In this document: in pieces, positions 52,758 through 60,420 of the stretch
Numbering within the stretch: the first letter of the stretch is position 1
How the letters are laid out: each line of letters opens with the position of its first letter
Assembly (NCBI RefSeq): GCF_000327485.1
Contig: NC_019943.1
Span: forward strand, 2,480,001 to 2,544,000
Length of the DNA stretch: 64,000 nucleotides
Source of the DNA: Methanoregula formicica SMSP
GTDB lineage: Archaea; Halobacteriota; Methanomicrobia; Methanomicrobiales; Methanospirillaceae
Direction of reading: 5' to 3'
Notes under the pieces: generated by a model
The model's database searches: none
The model's input: the letters and a program-made list of their open reading frames with translations, nothing else
What the model was told of the DNA's origin: nothing
Position numbers and translations under genes: made by a program

Positions 52758-53726
52758 TTATTCACCGCAGATCTCGCGGATGACGGCATCCCCAAACTCC
52801 CGCGTGCCGGCAGAACCACCGAGGTCTCGGGTGCGTATCCCCTCCTGATCGAGTGCCCGGTTAATCGAGCTCTCTATGCGGGCAGCCCCGCTTGAGTCAC
52901 CCAGGTATTCAAGGAGCATTGCGGCACTTCTTATCGCAGCAATCGGGTTCGCGATGTTCTTTCCTGCAATATCCGGTGCACTCCCGTGAACGGGTTCAAA
53001 GAGGGCATAGCGATCACCGATATTCGCACTCGGTGCGAGCCCAAGACCCCCGACAAGAAACGAGGCAACATCCGAGAGGATATCACCAAAGATATTGGTT
53101 GTCACGACCACGTCATAGGCAGCCGGGTGCTGGAGGAGGTCAAGCGCAAGGGCATCGATGAACCGGTCATTACATTCAATACCGGCTTTTTGCGCTTCGC
53201 TGTTGCAGATATCGCGGAAGAGGACGTCTGACTTGAGGACGTTTGCCTTGTGGCCGATTGTCAGGTGCCCCTTTCGCTGGTGAACGAGCCGGATTGCTGA
53301 CCGTACAATCCGCTCGCTGCCAGCCCGGGTCACGACCCGGAGCGTTGTTGCACGGTCGGGGGAGAACTCTTCGATCCCGGAGTAGAGGCCTTCGGTATTT
53401 TCCCGGACAATCATGATATCAAACCCATCGCCTCTCACCGGGCGCAGGTTCGCGTACAGATCGAGTGCCTTCCTGATCCGCAGGACAACACTCTGGTAGT
53501 CTTTCATGGGGGGTGTGGTCACTGCCCCGAACAGGACCGCATCTGCAGTTTTGAGTTCGGTTATCTGCTGGTCGGCGCAGGGACAACCGGTCTGCTCCCA
53601 TTTCCCGTACCCCACTTCGACAGGAAAGTACTCAAACTCGGGATGCAGGGTTTCGAGAATTTTGCGGGCGACCGGGATGACCTCGTGCCCGATCCCATCC
53701 CCTTCAACAACGGCGATCTTTGTCAT
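52758..53726 (-). CDS. aksF: Homoisocitrate dehydrogenase of coenzyme B synthesis (leuB family)
   Basis: 322 residues of the isopropylmalate/isocitrate dehydrogenase family: VVEGDGIGHEVIPVA at the start, LRPVRGDGFDIMIVRENTEG with the catalytic Tyr region following, and GSAPDIAGKNIANPIA near the end. Its operon, with an AksA-like synthase and a YLRT-type homoaconitase, points to homoisocitrate and its longer homologues as substrates, which it oxidatively decarboxylates to 2-oxoadipate, 2-oxopimelate and 2-oxosuberate. Isopropylmalate dehydrogenase activity cannot be excluded. Last gene of the operon, overlapping the previous one by four bases. Confidence 0.85.
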   Translation of the reverse strand: MTKIAVVEGDGIGHEVIPVARKILETLHPEFEYFPVEVGYGKWEQTGCPCADQQITELKTADAVLFGAVTTPPMKDYQSVVLRIRKALDLYANLRPVRGDGFDIMIVRENTEGLYSGIEEFSPDRATTLRVVTRAGSERIVRSAIRLVHQRKGHLTIGHKANVLKSDVLFRDICNSEAQKAGIECNDRFIDALALDLLQHPAAYDVVVTTNIFGDILSDVASFLVGGLGLAPSANIGDRYALFEPVHGSAPDIAGKNIANPIAAIRSAAMLLEYLGDSSGAARIESSINRALDQEGIRTRDLGGSAGTREFGDAVIREICGE

Positions 53727-54523
53727 TTCCCCTTCCATTCCGTAACCAGATTATTAACCGCCCTGGCAACGGTTGCAGGGTTTGCACCCCAGTGGACGAC
53801 ATACCCGGATTTCCCGTTCCAGGTGTCGGGCCCCTCACGTTCTGCCCGGCAGCACCGTGCAATGAATGGTTCTTCCTGCACCTGGCTTAGTGGGCAGATA
53901 TTTTCCAGAGTGATGGTTTTTCCATAGCATTCCGAGCATAGCTGCAATCCTGTCTGGCATCCGGCAATATGCTCTCCCCCAGATACGGGATCTTCATCGA
54001 GAGTTCGATCGAACCCGGCTGCACGGCAGGGATAGACCTCCGCACCGATCTCACGGATGTCCCGTACGTGATGACAAAACCGGACCGAGAGGTCACCAAA
54101 CAGACCCGTTGCTTCCAGTTCTCTCAGGCACATCGACAGATTCGGCCGGGGGGGACTGATATCATAGACATGGATTTCCAGCAGCCCCGAGAGATCGGGA
54201 TCGAGCACAAAGGTCGTATGTTCATCCACACCGGTAAAGACCGTGCACCGGTAGCCGGAATCGAGCGCCAACCGGATGAGGCTTGTCCTGTCGTGCAACT
54301 GCACCCGGTCCGGAAAACGATAAACCTGATCTGCGGTTGCCAGTACCCGGGTCGCGACAATTTCCCGCATCATCCCTTTTCCTTGCGGATCCGGAGTGAC
54401 CTCAAGCACTTCGGTACCATTCGCGGTCTCATGAAGAAGATACCGGCTCAGGAAATAGACCCGGTCGCCACAGGGTTTTGCCGATGCGTGTCCCACGTAC
54501 TTGCAGTGCTCCGGAAAGATCAT
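53723..54523 (-). CDS. Unknown conserved protein inside the coenzyme B operon
   Basis: 266 residues, no family firmly recognised (it may correspond to a methanogen-restricted DUF). It contains about ten cysteines: a CHHVRDIREIGAEVYPCRAA region, GCQTGLQLCSECYGKTITL (C-x7-C-x2-C) and ARCCRAEREG. This pattern could bind a metal or cluster or carry sulfur. An internal VFTGVDEHTTFVLDPDLSGL segment and an ending WGANPATVARAVNNLV look like alpha/beta structure. It overlaps aksE and aksF by four bases each, so it is co-translated with the pathway. Confidence 0.7.
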   Translation of the reverse strand: MIFPEHCKYVGHASAKPCGDRVYFLSRYLLHETANGTEVLEVTPDPQGKGMMREIVATRVLATADQVYRFPDRVQLHDRTSLIRLALDSGYRCTVFTGVDEHTTFVLDPDLSGLLEIHVYDISPPRPNLSMCLRELEATGLFGDLSVRFCHHVRDIREIGAEVYPCRAAGFDRTLDEDPVSGGEHIAGCQTGLQLCSECYGKTITLENICPLSQVQEEPFIARCCRAEREGPDTWNGKSGYVVHWGANPATVARAVNNLVTEWKGK

Positions 54524-54990
54524 TGTCGTTTTCTCCAGTACTCCACGAGACCACCGGCCACCAGGATCTCCTGCATCCTGGGCGATAGGGTTTTTACGCT
54601 ATACCGCTTTCCCGAAACTTCTACAATGCCTTGCGCGAGGTTGAATTTTATCATGTTGCCATCATCGCAGGGTATGTCGGCTTCGATAAGCGGGAGGCCG
54701 ACATTGATGGCATTCCGGAAGAAAATCCGGGCAAACGAGGGCGCAATCACCGCGACCGCCCCGACCTCCCGGATCGCGATTGCGGCCTGTTCCCTTGACG
54801 ACCCGCACCCGAAATTCTTCCCGGCAACGATAACAGCTCCCTTGAGCCGGTGCGCGAGAGAGGGGTCAAGGTCCTCGAAGACATGGGATGCCCAGATGCT
54901 TTTGTCCTTGGTCCGCAAATATCTCCCGGCGATCACCACATCGGTATCGATGTCGGCAGGCAGGCAGACAGCACGCCCCTCTGCTTTCAT
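54520..54990 (-). CDS. aksE: Homoaconitase small subunit
   Basis: 156 residues of the LeuD/aconitase small-subunit family: KNFGCGSSREQAAIAI and APSFARIFFRNAINVGLPL. Residues 24-27 are YLRT. In methanogens, comparison of the Methanocaldococcus proteins linked YLRT (with Arg26) to homoaconitase and YLVY to isopropylmalate isomerase, so this subunit belongs to coenzyme B synthesis. It joins AksD to isomerise homocitrate and its homologues. Its ATG shares one base with the aksD stop. Confidence 0.88.
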   Translation of the reverse strand: MKAEGRAVCLPADIDTDVVIAGRYLRTKDKSIWASHVFEDLDPSLAHRLKGAVIVAGKNFGCGSSREQAAIAIREVGAVAVIAPSFARIFFRNAINVGLPLIEADIPCDDGNMIKFNLAQGIVEVSGKRYSVKTLSPRMQEILVAGGLVEYWRKRQ

Positions 54991-56201
54991 CAGGCAACCT
55001 CCGGGGCAGTGATCTCTCCTGCCAGTGCACTGGCAGCCGCCGTGGCAACCGATGAGAGATAGATCTCTCCCCCGACACCCATGCGGTTCTTGAAGTTGCG
55101 GTTTGCCGTGGATAGACAGACCTCCTCCTCCCCGAGAACGCCCATGTGGGCGCCAAGGCAGGGGCCGCAACCGGGGGTACCGACCGTGCATCCCGCTTCG
55201 ACAATGTCGGCAAGGACACCGGTCCTTGTTGCCTGGAGGAGAACAGAGGCCGATGCGGGGACGACAATCGTCCGGACCGCCACTTTCTTCCCTTTCACGA
55301 TACGGGCAAGCCGTGCCAGGTCGGAGTACCTCCCGTTGGTGCACGTACCGATGAATACCTGGTCAAGGGGAAGCCCGGCAAGTTCGTCAACCGGTTTCAC
55401 CGTGTCGACGCGGTGCGGGACCGCAACAAGGGGAATAATGTCAGAGAGGTCGAATTCCTGCTCCCGGGTATAGGTACAGGATTCGGGGATCTGTGGCTTC
55501 ACGGTATGCCCCCGTTCCCTGAGATAGCGCGCGGTTACATCGTCGGCATAAAACAACCCGGCTTTAGCACCTGCTTCAATGGACAGGTTGGAGAGCACCA
55601 TGCGCTCGTCAATGGACAGATCTTTGACCGCATCTCCGATGAACTCCAGTGCCTGGTAAGTTGCCCCGTCAGTCCCGAGCTCGCCCACGTAGGCAAGGGC
55701 GAGATCCTTTGCCTCCGCAGCCCCGGCAAACCGCCCTTCGAGCCGGATGCCAATTGTTTCCGGAACGCGGAGCCAGGTCTCACCCGTCAGCCAGATCGCC
55801 GCCATGTCCGTTGCCCCGACACCAGTCGCAAATGCTCCAAAGGCGCCGAGCGTGACGCTATGTGAGTCGGCGCCGATAACGATCTCGCCGGGCAGGACAT
55901 TTCCCTCGCCCATCAGCTGGTGGCAGATGCCCCCGCCGACTTCAGAGAAGTTCATGAACGAACTTTTTGCGAATTCACGGAGCTCGTGCTGGAGGGTGGC
56001 GGCAGTGGAATTGTTGGCAGGGGCGATATGATCGAAGAAGATGGAGAACTCGGTATCGTCGGCAAGATGTCGTGCACCCATGTTCTTCCATGCTTCCAGG
56101 GCAAGCATGCCCGTACCGTCACAGGCAAATGCACGGTTTACCTTCCGGTCGACATATTCTCCGGCCGGGGCATTCAGGATACGTTCAGATAACGTGATCA
56201 T
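54990..56201 (-). CDS. aksD: Homoaconitase large subunit
   Basis: 403 residues. FIGTCTNGRYSDL and GTPGCGPCLGAHMGVL supply the three cysteines of the 4Fe-4S cluster, and GADSHSVTLGAFGAFATGVGATD is the conserved substrate region. It is the short archaeal LeuC/HacA type. With AksE it dehydrates and rehydrates homocitrate-type acids of increasing length. Its ATG overlaps the aksA stop by four bases. The start at 56201 fits the family (MITLSERIL). Confidence 0.88.
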   Translation of the reverse strand: MITLSERILNAPAGEYVDRKVNRAFACDGTGMLALEAWKNMGARHLADDTEFSIFFDHIAPANNSTAATLQHELREFAKSSFMNFSEVGGGICHQLMGEGNVLPGEIVIGADSHSVTLGAFGAFATGVGATDMAAIWLTGETWLRVPETIGIRLEGRFAGAAEAKDLALAYVGELGTDGATYQALEFIGDAVKDLSIDERMVLSNLSIEAGAKAGLFYADDVTARYLRERGHTVKPQIPESCTYTREQEFDLSDIIPLVAVPHRVDTVKPVDELAGLPLDQVFIGTCTNGRYSDLARLARIVKGKKVAVRTIVVPASASVLLQATRTGVLADIVEAGCTVGTPGCGPCLGAHMGVLGEEEVCLSTANRNFKNRMGVGGEIYLSSVATAAASALAGEITAPEVA

Positions 56202-57325
56202 GCAGGGGACTCCTTCACTTTCCTTATCAGTTTTCGTAATACTTCCGGGGTGATGTTGCATTTCTGTTCGGAGTGGTCCTTGACCAGGTCGAGGACGGCG
56301 CAGATCTGCTTTTCGGTAAGTTCGCAGCCAAGGGATGCGACAACGTGCTCAAGGGCCTTCTTCCCGGTGTGCTTCCCGAGGATGAAGTGGCGTGTTCCCC
56401 CCACGAGGTCAGGAGAGAAGTATTCATAGGCAGACGGATCATCGAGAATGGCCGCGATGTGAATGCCGCTCTCGTGGGAGAATGCCAGCTCCCCGGTAAC
56501 GGGTTTGTTCCGGGGCAGGAAAATACCGGAATATTTCTCGACCAGATGCGACAGTTCCGTCAGTTTCGAGAGATCGTACCGGTCAATGCCCTTCTTTGTC
56601 CACAGGATAATGAGGAGTTCCTCAAGCGATGTATTTCCTGCCCGCTCACCGATCCCATTCACCGTGGTATGAAGCTGGAACGCGCCGGCTTCCGCTGCGG
56701 TAAGCGTGTTTGCCACGGCACAGCCCATGTCGTTGTGGCAGTGGGCGCAGAACGGGCGATCGACTGATGAGACGAGTTCTGCCATCACCGCGTGCATCTC
56801 GGAAGGGATGAGACAACCCACCGTATCGGCATAGCTGAGGAGGACTGCCCCGCGTTCTGCTGCCCGCTGGTAGACCTTTTTTAAGAACGGGATATCTGTG
56901 CGGGATGCGTCTTCTGCGGCAAACCGCACCTGCGTGCCATGGTCACGGGCATAGTCGATCATCTCCAGGGATTCTTCCAGTACCTGCTCGCGGGGTTTTT
57001 TGAACTTGAGCCGGACGTGAAGCTCGGACGTCGGGATGAAAATGCTCACCATGTCAACACCGCAGTCAATCGCGTCCTGAATATCGGGTTTTTTCGCCCG
57101 GCAGAAGCCGCTGATCCGGGCGTCAAGCCCGAGATTCGCAATCGTCTTCACGCAATGTTTCTCGTTTTCCGATACTGCCGGAAAACCGGCCTCGATCATC
57201 TCGATACCGATCTCGTCCAGCAGGGTGGCAATTTCGACTTTCTCCTTGCAGGAGAACGAAACTCCCGGCGTCTGTTCGCCGTCCCTTAGGGTCACATCAC
57301 AGATCTCAATATTCAATGGTTTCAT
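56198..57325 (-). CDS. aksA: Homocitrate synthase (AksA) of coenzyme B synthesis
   Basis: 375 residues. ICDVTLRDGEQTPGVSFSCKEK is the metal- and oxoacid-binding start of the isopropylmalate/homocitrate synthase family; HCHNDMGCAVANTLTAAEAGA and NGIGERAGNTSLEE complete the TIM-barrel site. The chain stops after the subdomains at 375 residues and lacks the leucine-binding regulatory domain of LeuA, as AksA does. It condenses acetyl-CoA with 2-oxoglutarate, then 2-oxoadipate and 2-oxopimelate. It overlaps the thiamine-enzyme gene by 20 bases. Confidence 0.87.
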   Translation of the reverse strand: MKPLNIEICDVTLRDGEQTPGVSFSCKEKVEIATLLDEIGIEMIEAGFPAVSENEKHCVKTIANLGLDARISGFCRAKKPDIQDAIDCGVDMVSIFIPTSELHVRLKFKKPREQVLEESLEMIDYARDHGTQVRFAAEDASRTDIPFLKKVYQRAAERGAVLLSYADTVGCLIPSEMHAVMAELVSSVDRPFCAHCHNDMGCAVANTLTAAEAGAFQLHTTVNGIGERAGNTSLEELLIILWTKKGIDRYDLSKLTELSHLVEKYSGIFLPRNKPVTGELAFSHESGIHIAAILDDPSAYEYFSPDLVGGTRHFILGKHTGKKALEHVVASLGCELTEKQICAVLDLVKDHSEQKCNITPEVLRKLIRKVKESPA

Positions 57326-58577
57326 GGCTGCTCCCTTCCGGACAAGTCCCGTTCACGACGAGCGTCCGCGGCCTGTCCGTAACCACGAGCTCGCGTTCAA
57401 GTGCCGGTACATCATCAGCCCGGCAGGCGACCGGGTCCGCCCATCGCAGGTACGGGAGCGGATCGTATGACGGCTGCTTACCGGTCATTGCGGTGCAGGT
57501 GTTGTTCATCACGATACAGAGCATCGGGAGACCTTTCTCGTAAACGTCGATGAGCGCATTCAGGCCGGAATGCAGCAGGGCATAGTCCCCGATCAGGGCG
57601 ATTTTCGTGCTCCGCGCCGCAACAGCGATACTGGAACCCATGCCATAACTGGCTGCCCCCAGTTCGTAGGGCGGGGTCATCCCGAGTACCGAACACCCGG
57701 CATCGCAGATCAGCGCCATCCTCCGCTCTTTCAGAATATCCATCATCGGAAGGAACGGACAATTCCTGCAAAACGTACGATAGAAGCCCCGGTCTTCCCA
57801 GGACTGTGGCCGGTCCTGCGGCACCGGGGGAAGGATCCCGCGATGGTCGCGGATGAACGTCCTTCCACGCTCCCGTATGTCCTGGATCCCCGCCACCTGC
57901 TCCGGAGGGGGATTCACGGTGACAATCCGGGTCTTCCCGGGACACGGGCCGGCACCCGCCGGCTCCCCGTTCCACTGGTTCAGGGACGAGGTGGAAGACC
58001 ACGCAAACATGGTGCGGTAGATCTCCTCGGCTGCGGTAACCCGGCCGTTCATTGTCCAGCTCCGTTCCGAGAGCCTGCCTTTCCCAACCTTTGGCTTAAC
58101 GGGGACATGCTCTGCCTCCGAATCCAGCAGGGACGGGGTAAGGCGGAGCATCGCAACCCGTGAGAACTGTTCCGAGGCTTCCAGGGCAGATACTACGCCT
58201 GCGTAGCAGCTGTCAGTACCGGGTTCGATGACCGGCAGCTCCGCAAGTTCGCCGTAATACCGGGAGTCCTGCGAGGTCTGCGATCCCTCGGCATCCGGAT
58301 CGTCGCCTGCAACCAGCACCACGCCGCCGATCAGGCCCTGTGCTGTTGCCTGCAGGAGGGGATCTGCACAGGCATTCACACCAACATTCTTGATGATGAC
58401 TGCGGCTCTCCGCCCTTCGAGCGAATCGCCGAGAGCATATTCCAGGGCGGTCTTCTCGTTGATCACCATCTCCGCGTTCACGCGTGCGCCAAGATCCGTT
58501 ACCGGAAAGCCCGGCACGGTATACTGCCGGTCTGTACATGCCAGCAATGCCTCTGCTATGACATCAATGCCTTTCAT
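57306..58577 (-). CDS. Thiamine-diphosphate enzyme like IorA without its ferredoxin domain
   Basis: 423 residues, against about 600 for indolepyruvate ferredoxin oxidoreductase alpha. The N-terminal domain has IKNVGVNACADPLLQ and GDDPDAEGSQTSQDSRYYGE as in IorA; the C-terminal domain has CRNCPFLPMMD, GMGSSIAVA and the thiamine motif GDYALLHSGLNALID ... IVMNNTCTAMTG. The C-terminal 4Fe-4S domain and an IorB partner are missing, so a ferredoxin-linked oxidation is unlikely. Located between aksA and a radical SAM gene, it is a candidate for decarboxylating 2-oxosuberate to 7-oxoheptanoate (inference). Confidence 0.8.
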   Translation of the reverse strand: MKGIDVIAEALLACTDRQYTVPGFPVTDLGARVNAEMVINEKTALEYALGDSLEGRRAAVIIKNVGVNACADPLLQATAQGLIGGVVLVAGDDPDAEGSQTSQDSRYYGELAELPVIEPGTDSCYAGVVSALEASEQFSRVAMLRLTPSLLDSEAEHVPVKPKVGKGRLSERSWTMNGRVTAAEEIYRTMFAWSSTSSLNQWNGEPAGAGPCPGKTRIVTVNPPPEQVAGIQDIRERGRTFIRDHRGILPPVPQDRPQSWEDRGFYRTFCRNCPFLPMMDILKERRMALICDAGCSVLGMTPPYELGAASYGMGSSIAVAARSTKIALIGDYALLHSGLNALIDVYEKGLPMLCIVMNNTCTAMTGKQPSYDPLPYLRWADPVACRADDVPALERELVVTDRPRTLVVNGTCPEGSSHETIEY

Positions 58578-59542
58578 CCATCCCTCCCAGGAACAAGGTC
58601 GCATCCGGCACAGTTCGTACACATCGTCTCCGCCAGACGGGCATCAAGTCCTGCCGCTTCAAGAGCCTGCCCGTGAACTGCGAAGATTTTCTTCAGCCGA
58701 CCGGCAGACGGACGGGGCACATCGGAAAGCTCAGCAACCGGGTTGAGCGGGCGGAAGACCGGAATCACGCCATGGCTTGTAAGCCTCCAGATACAGGCCA
58801 CCAGTTCAGCATCCGTCTCGCCAAGGCCTATGATGACATTCGAAAAGACACGATTCTTCCCGAAGAGTTCTACCGAACGGTCGAGAACCTGCCAGATCCG
58901 GCTGTAATCCAGACCGGGACACATCTTTAAAAACAGTTCCGGCGTCGCCGCTTCGAGGTTGAATTTCACTTCGGCAACGCCGATCTCATGGAGCCGATCG
59001 GGAGTCTTCTCTGTCGGGTAAATGGAGACGCCGATCGGAAGGCGAAAGCAGGCAAGACGCCTGACCACTTCCAGCACATATGCTTCCTCCTCTTCAATAC
59101 TCTCCAGCACCCCGCTCGTGATCGAGATCGCATGGATACGATGCCGCACGGATTCCACCATCGCCATGATCTCGTCGATACTCTTTCTTTTCCCATGGGT
59201 ATTCGGCACATTGCAGTACCGGCACCGGAAGATACAGCTGCCCGTGACCGTGATGAACGCCTGGTCAGGGCAGTGGAAACCCGGCTCTAGGAGCCTGCCG
59301 CTGATAAGATTTCCATCAAGGTAGAGGTCAGCTGCACCATTGCCCCGGTGAACAACCTCCACGGGACTTGCCGGGTCCAGGGCGAGTTTCACCCGGTGAC
59401 TGCCCATGGCAAAAAATACTGCACCACTGCCACCGGCCCCGGGACCTGCTGCGGAGCGCGCAACAAACCGTTCTGCCGGTTCACCGGTCAGATGTACAGC
59501 TCCGGTTTCAAGCAGCTGTGCTTTCAGGTCTTTCCACTGCAT
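58574..59542 (-). CDS. Radical SAM enzyme with extra C-terminal cysteine motif
   Basis: 322 residues. C103-x3-C107-x2-C110 (GSCIFRCRYCNVPNTHGK) is the radical SAM cluster site; SITSGVLES may be the GGE-like element. The C-terminus carries C308-x2-C311-x2-C314, able to bind an auxiliary cluster, as sulfur-inserting enzymes such as LipA and BioB need. The first 85 residues are a separate domain. Its stop overlaps the thiamine-enzyme start (ATGA) and its start overlaps the TiaS-like gene by 19 bases. The substrate is unknown; a role in thiol introduction for coenzyme B is a hypothesis. Confidence 0.82.
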   Translation of the reverse strand: MQWKDLKAQLLETGAVHLTGEPAERFVARSAAGPGAGGSGAVFFAMGSHRVKLALDPASPVEVVHRGNGAADLYLDGNLISGRLLEPGFHCPDQAFITVTGSCIFRCRYCNVPNTHGKRKSIDEIMAMVESVRHRIHAISITSGVLESIEEEEAYVLEVVRRLACFRLPIGVSIYPTEKTPDRLHEIGVAEVKFNLEAATPELFLKMCPGLDYSRIWQVLDRSVELFGKNRVFSNVIIGLGETDAELVACIWRLTSHGVIPVFRPLNPVAELSDVPRPSAGRLKKIFAVHGQALEAAGLDARLAETMCTNCAGCDLVPGRDG

Positions 59543-60420
59543 AGTTCCAGCGCCTCATCGTACCGTGTGAAAAAGGGGATGGCTGCCACCGCACCGACAA
59601 TTCCTCTGCCCTTCATGAGAATATTCAGATCCGGGTCCCCGAGAGTGTCCAGCTCACCTGCATCAATCTCTCCCCGTTTGACACGGCGCCCGTATGCCAT
59701 CAGTTCTTCCGAGGGTGCGAAACCGGAATATACGGCCATGCCGGTTTTCTTCGACAAGGTGTATTGTTCCAGCAGCTGCCGGAAACGGCCCGTCAGCCCT
59801 TCGGGATCACTTGTCGCGAACTCAGCGACCAGCCCTACGCAGTTCTTGGTCCGGTACGGTACCGGGTAAAGCTGGACGATGGTATGTGACAGGTAGATCG
59901 ACCGGTCATCCTCAACAGCACGGGCAATATTGTGGACAAGGGTCCACGTTGCGCCTTCTTCAGGAGTGTCCGTGTCATCGACACCAATCAATACCCGCTG
60001 CATCCTCGGGAGCCATACCGTTGCCCCGGCGATCTTCCCCCCGCCGGCTGGATCGCTCCGGCTCCGGAGGACGCCGGCTGCATCGGAGCGGCATGCCGCA
60101 GCACCGACTCCCCCGCCGCCCATTCCGATATAGGTGATGGCGATCTCGTCTCCTTCGATCCTGCAGGAAGAGATTCCTGCCGGGAACCGCGATCCCTCCA
60201 GCGCAAGGTCAACGGTTCCGGTCTTCAGGAGGTATCGCATCGTGGATCCCACGCACCGGACATCCCGCACGAGCGGGCTCTGTGCGTAATGGAGCTTCGA
60301 CCACATTGCACCGCCAATACAGTCAAAAAACTCGATGAGTTCAACTGCAGCCCCGGTGGCATCGGCCACCGCAACGATCCGCGGATAGTGGATGACGTAG
60401 GGATCAGAGATGTTCGCCAT
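59524..60420 (-). CDS. TiaS-like DDTD protein, marker protein 11-like, copy 2
   Basis: 298 residues. VLIGVDDTDTPEEGATWTLV is the DDTD ATP-binding signature of TiaS-type kinase domains; LSHTIVQLYPVPYRTKNCVG matches the following strand-loop. The N-terminal 140 residues resemble the neighbouring paralogue (GMGGGGVGAAACRS against GAGVGVAACLPQ). It lacks the OB and zinc-ribbon domains of TiaS. It belongs to, or resembles, putative methanogenesis marker protein 11. It overlaps the upstream copy by 17 bases. Confidence 0.78.
   Translation of the reverse strand: MANISDPYVIHYPRIVAVADATGAAVELIEFFDCIGGAMWSKLHYAQSPLVRDVRCVGSTMRYLLKTGTVDLALEGSRFPAGISSCRIEGDEIAITYIGMGGGGVGAAACRSDAAGVLRSRSDPAGGGKIAGATVWLPRMQRVLIGVDDTDTPEEGATWTLVHNIARAVEDDRSIYLSHTIVQLYPVPYRTKNCVGLVAEFATSDPEGLTGRFRQLLEQYTLSKKTGMAVYSGFAPSEELMAYGRRVKRGEIDAGELDTLGDPDLNILMKGRGIVGAVAAIPFFTRYDEALELCSGKT

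Noticed and set aside
52758-57325. A leucine biosynthesis (leuABCD) operon
   Set aside because: The YLRT loop of the small subunit, the short synthase without regulatory domain, and the companions in the operon favour homocitrate-type substrates for coenzyme B.
57306-58577. Indolepyruvate:ferredoxin oxidoreductase alpha subunit
   Set aside because: The C-terminal ferredoxin domain and an IorB gene are missing.
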